From Streptomyces sp. LHD-70 (GTDB lineage Bacteria > Actinomycetota > Actinomycetes > Streptomycetales > Streptomycetaceae), in NCBI RefSeq assembly GCF_031157275.1, contig NZ_JAVIFW010000013.1, positions 153,447-217,446 on the forward strand: a stretch of 64,000 nt of DNA. The letters run 5' to 3'. The translations under genes and the position numbers were made by a program. The stretch's first letter is position 1. The number at the start of each line of letters is the position of its first letter. The notes under the pieces are model-generated. The model was given only the letters and a program-made list of their open reading frames with translations. It did no database searches and was not told where the DNA came from. Below, in pieces: positions 26,028 to 32,589 of the stretch.

Positions 26028-27656
26028 ATGAACAGCGCTCCGTCTCAGCAGCCCCAGGTGTGCGTCGTCGTCATCGGATTCAACGACGCGGCCCATGTGG
26101 CGGACGCGGTGCGCTCGGCGCTCGGCCAGGGCGCCGCGGTCCGCGAGGTCATAGCCGTCGACGACTGCTCCACCGACGAGAGCCCCGAGCTCCTCGGCCG
26201 CCTCGCCGCCGAGGACCCGCGCCTGAGACTGGTCCTGCGCAGCGCCAACAGCGGCGGCTGCGGCACCCCGCGCAACGACGGCATCGACGCCTGCACCTCG
26301 CCGTACGTGATGTTCCTCGACAGCGACGACATCCTGCCGCCCGGCGCGGTCGACACCCTGCTCACCGCCGCCACCGAGCACGGCACCCAGGTCGCCGCCG
26401 GCCGCTGCGTCCGCCGCGAACTGCCCTCCGGGCGCGAAGTCCCCTGGCAGCCCGAGCTGTACGACTCCCCCGCGATCGTCGACCGCCCGGAGAAGCGGAC
26501 CCGGCTCGTCCACGACACGCTCTGCGTCAACAAGCTCTACCGCACCGACTTCCTCCGCGAGCACGGCATCCGCTTCCCCGACGGCCGGTTCGTCTACGAG
26601 GACTTCGTGTTCACCGCGCGCGTGCTCGCCGCCGCCCCGCGCCTCGCGCTCGTCCCCGACACCGTCTACATCTGGCACGTCCGCCGCGCCGCCGCGAAGC
26701 TCTCCCTCTCCCTGGACCGGGCGGGCGTCGCGAACTGGCGGGCCCGCGTGGAGGCCCACCGCCAGGTCGTCGAGATCCTCCTCGACGCCGGTGAGAAGAA
26801 GCTGGCCCGCGCCGCCCGCGCCAAGTTCCTCGACCACAGCCTGCGGATGTACGCCAAGGAGCTGGACCAGCGCAGCGCCGAGTACCGCCGCGCCTGGTGG
26901 GACAGCACGCGCGCGTACCTCCAGACCTTCGACGACGCCGACTTCGCGCTCGCCCCCGCCCCCGGCCGGGTCATCGGCCGTGTCGTCCTGGCCTCCCCCG
27001 AGCCCGTCGACCTGAACCGCCTCAAGCAGGTCGCGGCCGGCCCGGCCCGCCTCGTCCCGCCGTACGCACAGGCCGCCGACGGGACGCCCGTCTGGTCCGA
27101 GCAGCTGCCCCAGGTGACGCTCGACCACCTCCTGGTCCGCCCGATGCGGCTGCTCCCGCTGGCCGTCGACGCCGAACTGCGTCCACGCGCGCGTGCATCC
27201 GCACTCCGGCTGCGCCTGCACGAGCTGTACGGCAGGGTGGCCGCGGCCGAGCCGACCACCGTCGACGTCGAGCTGCGCCACCGCGACAGCGGCCGCTGCG
27301 GCCTCCGCCGTACGGCGGCCTGGTCCCCGGAGTCCGGCGGGGCCGGCTGGACCGCGCTGCTCCTGGTCGACCTGGCCGCGCTCGACACCGGGGTGTGGGA
27401 CGTGAAGGCGCGGGTGCGCTTCGCCGACGGCACGGCGCGCGACACGACGGTGCGCGCGGTCGAGGGCGCGGGCCTGCTGCGATCCGCCGCCCGCCCGCAC
27501 CCGCGCCGCGGCGTGCTGCTCGTACGCCCGTACGCCACCACCTCAGGCAACCTCGCGCTACGCCTCTCGGTCGGGACGCGCAGCGCGGCGGGCATGCTGC
27601 GCCGGAAGGCGGTACGGCTGCTGACGTCGGTCGGACTCAGGCCGTCCGACGGATAA
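26028..27656 (+). CDS. GT2 glycosyltransferase with beta-rich C-terminal module
   Basis: A 542-residue protein. Residues 1-250 are an intact GT2 domain: VCVVVIGFNDAAHV, AVDDCSTDESP, NSGGCGTPRNDG and the metal motif MFLDSDD. The C-terminal half contains VWDVKARVRF and LLVRPYATTSGNLALRLS, the same module seen in the middle of the glycerophosphotransferase fusions. The closest match for the whole protein is the N-terminal 500 residues of 32586-35489. It looks like that protein without its TagF-like half, and the sequence ends cleanly with no frameshift remnant downstream. It probably transfers a hexose onto the polymer. It stands alone between the GT87-like gene and galE. Confidence 0.86.
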   Translation: MNSAPSQQPQVCVVVIGFNDAAHVADAVRSALGQGAAVREVIAVDDCSTDESPELLGRLAAEDPRLRLVLRSANSGGCGTPRNDGIDACTSPYVMFLDSDDILPPGAVDTLLTAATEHGTQVAAGRCVRRELPSGREVPWQPELYDSPAIVDRPEKRTRLVHDTLCVNKLYRTDFLREHGIRFPDGRFVYEDFVFTARVLAAAPRLALVPDTVYIWHVRRAAAKLSLSLDRAGVANWRARVEAHRQVVEILLDAGEKKLARAARAKFLDHSLRMYAKELDQRSAEYRRAWWDSTRAYLQTFDDADFALAPAPGRVIGRVVLASPEPVDLNRLKQVAAGPARLVPPYAQAADGTPVWSEQLPQVTLDHLLVRPMRLLPLAVDAELRPRARASALRLRLHELYGRVAAAEPTTVDVELRHRDSGRCGLRRTAAWSPESGGAGWTALLLVDLAALDTGVWDVKARVRFADGTARDTTVRAVEGAGLLRSAARPHPRRGVLLVRPYATTSGNLALRLSVGTRSAAGMLRRKAVRLLTSVGLRPSDG

Positions 27657-27658
27657 TT

Positions 27659-27725
27659 CAGCCCGTCCGGGGGCACCTCCCAGCGCTAGCTGGGGGAGTT
27701 CGAGGACGAGCCCGAAGGGCGATCG
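27659..27725. repeat. Dispersed repeat with inserted hairpin
   Basis: The element begins CAGCCCGTCCGG and ends CGAGGACGAGCCCGAAGGGCG, the same flanks as the repeat at 22910-22948. Here a block containing the hairpin CTCCCAGC-GCTA-GCTGGGGGAG separates them. It begins 3 nt after the preceding stop and probably serves as a terminator. Confidence 0.65.
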
Positions 27726-27829
27726 ACGGCGCCCGAGTCGCACGCACCGACCAAGACCGCGGAACCCCGGCCAGGGCCCACGCGTTACCGTCACACCACC
27801 ACAAACATCGCACGCGGAACAGGGTGACC

Positions 27830-28810
27830 ATGACCTGGCTGATCACCGGCGGAGCCGGCTACATCGGGGCGCACGTCGTCCGCGCCATGACCGAGGCGGG
27901 CGAGCGGGCGGTCGTCCTGGACGACCTCTCCACCGGATTCGCCGAGCGCGTCCCCGAGGGAGTGCCGCTCGTCCAGGGCTCCACCCTCGACCGGGCGCTG
28001 CTCGACCGCGTCATTGCGGACCACGGCATCACCGGCGTCGTCCACCTCGCGGCGAAGAAGCAGGTCGGCGAGTCCGTGGAGCAGCCGCTGCGCTACTACC
28101 GCGAGAACGTCGAGGGCCTGCGCACCCTCCTCGAAGCGGTCACCGACGGAGGCGTGCCCAGCTTCGTCTTCTCCTCCTCCGCCGCCGTCTACGGCATGCC
28201 GGACGTCGACCTCGTCACCGAGGAGACCCCCTGCACGCCGATGAATCCGTACGGCGAGACGAAGCTCGCGGGCGAGTGGCTGGTCCGGGCGGTCGGCCGG
28301 GCGCACGGTCTGTCGACGGCCTGCCTGCGGTACTTCAACGTGGCGGGCACGGCGGCCCCCGAGCTCGCCGACACCGGTGTGTTCAACATCGTCCCGATGG
28401 TCTTCGAGCGCCTCACCGCAGGCGAGCCCCCGCGCATCTTCGGCGCCGACTACGACACCCCGGACGGCACCTGCGTCCGTGACTACATCCACGTGGCCGA
28501 CCTCGCCGACGCCCACGTGGCCGCCGCCCGCAAACTGGCCACGGCCCCCGGCTCCGACCTGACGGTCAACATCGGCCGCGGCGAAGGAGTTTCGGTGCGC
28601 GAGCTGATCGACCTGATCAACGACGTGACGGGGTACGGCATCGCCCCGCAGGTCGACCCGCGCCGCCCAGGCGACCCGGCGCGCGTCGTCGCCTCGGCCG
28701 AGCGGATCTCCGCGGAGCTCGGCTGGAAGTCCCGGCACGACGTACGCGCGATGATCACGTCGGCGTGGGCGGGCTGGGTGCTCCGGCACCCGGAGGCCGC
28801 GCGCGGCTGA
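27830..28810 (+). CDS. galE: UDP-glucose 4-epimerase
   Basis: A 326-residue extended SDR enzyme that interconverts UDP-glucose and UDP-galactose with bound NAD. ITGGAGYIGAHV (5-16) is the Rossmann motif, SSSAAVYG holds the catalytic serine region and YGETK the Tyr/Lys pair. RYFNVAGT and DYIHVADLADAH are family signatures. Start ATG 27830 follows AGGGTGA. Within the locus it would supply UDP-galactose, or UDP-GalNAc if it accepts acetylated sugars, to the GT2, GT4 and Stealth enzymes. A strong hairpin follows the gene. Confidence 0.92.
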   Translation: MTWLITGGAGYIGAHVVRAMTEAGERAVVLDDLSTGFAERVPEGVPLVQGSTLDRALLDRVIADHGITGVVHLAAKKQVGESVEQPLRYYRENVEGLRTLLEAVTDGGVPSFVFSSSAAVYGMPDVDLVTEETPCTPMNPYGETKLAGEWLVRAVGRAHGLSTACLRYFNVAGTAAPELADTGVFNIVPMVFERLTAGEPPRIFGADYDTPDGTCVRDYIHVADLADAHVAAARKLATAPGSDLTVNIGRGEGVSVRELIDLINDVTGYGIAPQVDPRRPGDPARVVASAERISAELGWKSRHDVRAMITSAWAGWVLRHPEAARG

Positions 28811-28832
28811 CCCAGCAGCACATGCACAGCCC

Positions 28833-28868
28833 AAGGGGGCGCCGGGTTCACGGAACCGGCGCCCCCTT
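28833..28868. terminator. Strong bidirectional hairpin after galE
   Basis: AAGGGGGCGCCGG and its complement CCGGCGCCCCCTT form a 13-bp stem, extended inward by GTTC/GAAC with one bulged G. It lies between the convergent galE and tetR genes. Confidence 0.8.
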
Positions 28869-28886
28869 CGCGTACCCGCTACTTCC

Positions 28887-29498
28887 TCACAGCGCCCGCA
28901 GCCCCGCGGCCGTGGCCGCTGCCAGCCTGCCCAGGTAGCCCTTCGGCAGGTCGGCCCGCACGACGACCGAGCGCCAGTAGAGCGGGCCCGAGACCAGGTC
29001 GAGGGCGAGGTCCTCGTCGATGCGGGCGCGCAGTTCGCCGCGGGCGACGGCGGCCTGCACGATGCCGCTGGCCACGCTGTGCTGCCCTTCGCGCAAAGCT
29101 TTCTGCAGGGCCTGGGCGATCTCCGGGTTGCGGGCCGCCTCCGCTTGCAGGTCCGGGATGATCTGCCCGGCCACCGGGTGCTTCAGGGCGCGCGACGTGA
29201 CCTCGTAGAGCAGCCGCAGGTCGCCTTCGAGGCTGCCCGTGTCCGGCGCCGGGAGGCCCTGCACCGCCACCGCCGAGACCAGGTCGAGGACCAGGTGCAG
29301 CTTGGACTTCCAGCGGCGGTAGACCGCCGTCTTGCCGACGCCCGCGCGGCGCGCGATGCCCTCGATCGACATCCGTGCGTAGCCGACGGCGGCGAGCTCC
29401 TCGAAGACCGCGGCGCGAATGGCCTCGGTCACATCCTCACGGAGTACGGCGGCGCCCGCGGGGGCTCTGCGGCGGGTACCACCGGGGCTTTCAGTCAT
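28887..29498 (-). CDS. TetR-family repressor, divergent from the polymer exporter
   Basis: A 203-residue regulator. The helix-turn-helix is GYARMSIEGIARRAGVGKTAVYRRWKSK split over residues 39-66, with the YRRWKSK recognition-helix end typical of TetR proteins. The remaining helices form the ligand-binding and dimer domain (LALDLVSGPLYWRSVV near the C-terminus). It is divergent from the TagGH-like ABC transporter across a 122-bp region that contains a palindrome overlapping a likely -35 box, so it probably represses the exporter and itself. The inducer is unknown; a polymer lipid intermediate or an antibiotic are possibilities. Confidence 0.87.
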   Translation of the reverse strand: MTESPGGTRRRAPAGAAVLREDVTEAIRAAVFEELAAVGYARMSIEGIARRAGVGKTAVYRRWKSKLHLVLDLVSAVAVQGLPAPDTGSLEGDLRLLYEVTSRALKHPVAGQIIPDLQAEAARNPEIAQALQKALREGQHSVASGIVQAAVARGELRARIDEDLALDLVSGPLYWRSVVVRADLPKGYLGRLAAATAAGLRAL

Positions 29499-29519
29499 GG
29501 CACCAGCATAGGACGGGAC

Positions 29520-29541
29520 GACGAAACGGTTGCGTTCCGAC
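29520..29541. promoter_or_regulatory. Candidate TetR operator
   Basis: GACGAAACG-GTTG-CGTTCCGAC is a 22-bp imperfect palindrome (7 of 9 positions paired in each arm), 22 bp ahead of the tetR start. It overlaps the putative -35 of the exporter promoter. Size and position suit a TetR operator. Confidence 0.5.
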
Positions 29542-29559
29542 GTCGCGGCGCTCTACCCT
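29530..29559 (+). promoter_or_regulatory. Candidate exporter promoter
   Basis: TTGCGT (29530-29535), 18 bp, TACCCT (29554-29559) reads toward the ABC permease. The leader contains GTCCCGACGT twice (29583 and 29595), and GTTCCGACGT occurs at 29534. These repeats may be a second regulator site. Confidence 0.4.
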
Positions 29560-29620
29560 CGGCGTGACGACGATACGGGTCCGTCCCGACGTTGGTCCCG
29601 ACGTAAGGAGCCGGTCGGCA

Positions 29621-30559
29621 GTGAGTCAGACGCTGGACACCCCCCAGACACCCGCGCCCGCACAGACGCCCGCGCAGGCCCCCCTCGACGCCGCAGCGCT
29701 CGCCGCCCTGCACGGGCTCTCGGTCAGCAACGCGCGCCCCTCCCTGCCGCAGTACGTACGGCAGTTGTGGGCCAGGCGGCACTTCATCACCGCCTTCGCG
29801 ACCGCCAAGCTCACCGCGCAGTACAGCCAGGCGAAGCTCGGCCAGGTCTGGCAGGTGATGACGCCGCTCCTGAACGCCGCCGTCTACTACTTGATCTTCG
29901 GGCTGCTGCTCGGCACCAGCCGGGGCATCGAGGACTTCGTGCCGTTCCTGGTCACCGGCGTCTTCGTGTTCACGTTCACGCAGAGCTCGGTGATGGCAGG
30001 CACCCGCGCGATCTCCGGCAACCTCGGCCTGGTGCGCGCCCTGCACTTCCCCCGCGCGTCCCTGCCGATCTCGCTCTGTCTGCAGCAGCTCCAGCAACTG
30101 CTGTTCTCGATGGCCGCCCTCGCCGTGATCCTCCTCTGCTTCGGGGTGCCGCCCGCCTGGTCCTGGCTCCTCGTGGTCCCGGCCCTGGCGCTGCAGTTCG
30201 CGTTCAACACCGGGCTCGCGCTGGTCATGGCGCGGCTCGGCAGCCGGACGCCCGACCTCGCCCAGCTGATGCCCTTCGTGATGCGCACGTGGATGTACGC
30301 CTCCGGCGTGATGTTCAGCATCAAGAAGGTGCTCCCGGAACAGGGCGTGCCGGAGTTCGCGAAGGTCCTGCTCGAATGCAACCCGGCGGCCGTCTACATC
30401 GACCTGGTGCGGTACGCCCTGATCGACAGCTTCGACGCGGGCCAACTCCCGTACGGCATCGGGGCGATGTGGGCGCTGGCGCTCGGCTGGGCCGTGGTCC
30501 TCTGCGCCGGCGGGTTCATCTACTTCTGGAAGGCAGAGGAGACGTACGGCCGTGGCTGA
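29621..30559 (+). CDS. TagG-like ABC-2 polysaccharide exporter permease
   Basis: A 312-residue ABC-2 type permease with six predicted helices after a cytoplasmic Pro/Ala-rich N-terminus (1-35). YSQAKLGQVWQVMTPLLNAAVYYLIFG and the helical pair around QSSVMAGTRAISGNLGLVRALHFPR are typical of teichoic acid and O-antigen exporters. With the ATPase that overlaps it by 8 nt it should flip the undecaprenyl-linked polymer across the membrane. GTG 29621 follows AAGGAG by 10 nt. This single transporter probably serves the whole locus. Confidence 0.9.
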   Translation: MSQTLDTPQTPAPAQTPAQAPLDAAALAALHGLSVSNARPSLPQYVRQLWARRHFITAFATAKLTAQYSQAKLGQVWQVMTPLLNAAVYYLIFGLLLGTSRGIEDFVPFLVTGVFVFTFTQSSVMAGTRAISGNLGLVRALHFPRASLPISLCLQQLQQLLFSMAALAVILLCFGVPPAWSWLLVVPALALQFAFNTGLALVMARLGSRTPDLAQLMPFVMRTWMYASGVMFSIKKVLPEQGVPEFAKVLLECNPAAVYIDLVRYALIDSFDAGQLPYGIGAMWALALGWAVVLCAGGFIYFWKAEETYGRG

Positions 30560-31373
30560 CACCCTCATCGAAACCGCACCCGAGGCCGGGGCGGGCACCG
30601 AGCCCCGCACGCCCACCGTCATCGCGGACGGCGTCGACATCGTCTACCGCGTCACCGGCACCGGAGCCGGCCGCGGCAGCGCGACCGCCGCGCTCAACCG
30701 CATCGTCCGGCGCGAGAAGCACGGCAAGGGCGGGGTGCGCGAGGTGCACGCCGTCAAGGGCGTCTCGTTCACCGCGTACAAGGGCGAGGCCATCGGGCTC
30801 ATCGGCACCAACGGCTCGGGCAAGTCCACCCTGCTCAGGGCCGTCGCGGGCCTCCTCCCGACGGAGAACGGCCGGATCTACACCCACGGCCAGCCCTCGC
30901 TGCTCGGGGTCAACGCGGCCCTGATGAGCGATCTGACCGGCGAGCGGAACGTCATGCTCGGCGGCCTCGCGATGGGCATGTCCCGCGAGCAGATCCGCGA
31001 ACGGTACGACGGGATCGTGGAGTTCTCCGGCATCAACGAGAAGGGCGACTTCATCACCCTGCCGATGCGCACCTACTCCTCCGGCATGTCCGCCCGCCTC
31101 CGCTTCTCCATCGCCGCCGCCAAGGACCACGACGTCCTGCTCATCGACGAGGCCCTCGCCACCGGCGACCGCAAGTTCCAGAAGCGCTCCGAGGCCCGCA
31201 TCCGCGAACTGCGCGCCACCGCCGGCACGGTCTTCCTCGTCAGCCACAACAACAAGTCCATCCGCGACACCTGCGACCGCGTCCTGTGGCTGGAGCGCGG
31301 CGAACTACGCATGGACGGCCCGACGGCCGAAGTCCTCAAGGAGTACGAGAAGTTCACGGGCGCCGGGAAATAG
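30552..31373 (+). CDS. TagH-like ABC exporter ATPase
   Basis: A 273-residue ATPase. Walker A is GTNGSGKST (near 84), the signature is YSSGMSARLRFS, and Walker B is VLLIDEALATGD with the switch histidine in FLVSHNN. The sequence between residues 28 and 65 contains a 20-residue insert (GTGAGRGSATAALNRIVRR) ahead of the first strand, seen in teichoic-acid and O-antigen type ATPases. There is no C-terminal carbohydrate-binding extension, so it resembles the short TagH form. The GTG start lies inside the permease gene. A hairpin follows at 31396. Confidence 0.92.
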   Translation: MADTLIETAPEAGAGTEPRTPTVIADGVDIVYRVTGTGAGRGSATAALNRIVRREKHGKGGVREVHAVKGVSFTAYKGEAIGLIGTNGSGKSTLLRAVAGLLPTENGRIYTHGQPSLLGVNAALMSDLTGERNVMLGGLAMGMSREQIRERYDGIVEFSGINEKGDFITLPMRTYSSGMSARLRFSIAAAKDHDVLLIDEALATGDRKFQKRSEARIRELRATAGTVFLVSHNNKSIRDTCDRVLWLERGELRMDGPTAEVLKEYEKFTGAGK

Positions 31374-31395
31374 CTCCCCGGCGCCCGGTGGGAGA

Positions 31396-31413
31396 TCCCC
31401 GGCGCTCCGGGGA
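31396..31413. terminator. Hairpin after the exporter genes
   Basis: TCCCCGG-CGCT-CCGGGGA is a perfect 7-bp stem between the convergent exporter ATPase and GT4 genes. Confidence 0.6.
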
Positions 31414-31422
31414 GGGTGGGGC

Positions 31423-32589
31423 TCAGCGCTCAAGGAACGCGAACAGCTCCTCCCAGCGGCGCACGATCTCGTCCGTCGTGTACCGCTGGATGTTCTGCCG
31501 CGCCAGCTCGCCCATCTTGTCCCGCAGCTCCTTGTCGGACATCAACGTGTCCAGCCTGCGGGCCAGTTCACCGGTGTTGCCGAGCCCGGCGAGCAGCCCG
31601 TCCTCGTCGTCCTGGACGATCTCGTGCACACCCGGCGCGCAGTCGAACGCGGCGCACGGCACCGCAGCCGCCATCGCCTCCATCAGCGCAAGCGGGAAGC
31701 CCTCGCCGCGCGAGGACTGCACGAACACCGAGCCGCCGCGCAGCGCCCCCGGCACATCGCCGGTCCGGCCCATCCACTCCACCGAGCCGTCCAGACCCAG
31801 GTCGGTGCACTGCCGCTTGAGCTGCTCCTCGTCCTCGCCGGAGCCGTAGATCCGCAGTGTCCAGTCCGGGTGCAGCGGCGCGACCTCCGCCCAGGTGTCC
31901 AGGAGCATGTCGATGCCCTTCTGGTCCTGCAGCCGACCGATGCTGGTGACGACCTTCTCGGTGCGCGGCGAGGGCACCTCGGGCATGAAGGGCAGTGGGT
32001 TCGGCATGTACGACGCGTTGTCCATGCCGCCCTTGCGTATCCACAGGTCGGCGTCCTCCCGCGTGAGCGCGAGCATCCGGTCCACGTTCTTGTAGAACTT
32101 CCGCACCCGCCAGTAGCGCGAGGAGGCGCGCGTGTACGCGTACGACTCGTGGCTCATGCCGATCACCGTCAGGCCCGTGGTGTCGGCGAGCCTCACCCAC
32201 TCCATCGCCCACACCTGCGTGGCGATCACGACGGCGCCGGGCCGCGCCCGCCGGAACAGCGCGGTCAGCTTCGCCGCCTGCTCGTGCATGCCCGCCTCAC
32301 GCGCGGCCCGCAGGCGTCGCTCGGCGATGTTGAGCCGCCCCTTGATCCCGCGGGCCGGGCCGACGCGCGGCGGGTGCTCGTCGTAGAGCGTCGTCGTCGC
32401 GTACGGCAGGTCCGTGCCGATGTCCTGCGGCTCGGCGGGCTCGGTGATGCCGATGACGTGCACGCGGTGGCCGCTCTCGGTGAAGAGGCGGGCCATCTGG
32501 TGCGACCAACTCGTGACTCCGCCCAGCTCGTTGACGCTGTTGCTGACGAAGTAGACGTCCCGGTCCCGGTGTCCGGTCTGGGTGCTCAT
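31423..32589 (-). CDS. GT4 glycosyltransferase
   Basis: A 388-residue GT-B enzyme. NELGGVTSWSHQMARLF begins the acceptor half; VTSIGRLQDQKGIDMLLDTW begins the donor half; SRGEGFPLALMEAM supplies the E-x7-E motif. It is very similar over its whole length to the gene at 1-1133, including VIGMSHESYAYTRA. It probably adds a hexose to a lipid-linked intermediate in the cytoplasm. It overlaps the upstream glycerophosphotransferase gene by 4 nt (ATGA), the same arrangement as its paralogue, so the pair was probably duplicated as a unit. Confidence 0.9.
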   Translation of the reverse strand: MSTQTGHRDRDVYFVSNSVNELGGVTSWSHQMARLFTESGHRVHVIGITEPAEPQDIGTDLPYATTTLYDEHPPRVGPARGIKGRLNIAERRLRAAREAGMHEQAAKLTALFRRARPGAVVIATQVWAMEWVRLADTTGLTVIGMSHESYAYTRASSRYWRVRKFYKNVDRMLALTREDADLWIRKGGMDNASYMPNPLPFMPEVPSPRTEKVVTSIGRLQDQKGIDMLLDTWAEVAPLHPDWTLRIYGSGEDEEQLKRQCTDLGLDGSVEWMGRTGDVPGALRGGSVFVQSSRGEGFPLALMEAMAAAVPCAAFDCAPGVHEIVQDDEDGLLAGLGNTGELARRLDTLMSDKELRDKMGELARQNIQRYTTDEIVRRWEELFAFLER

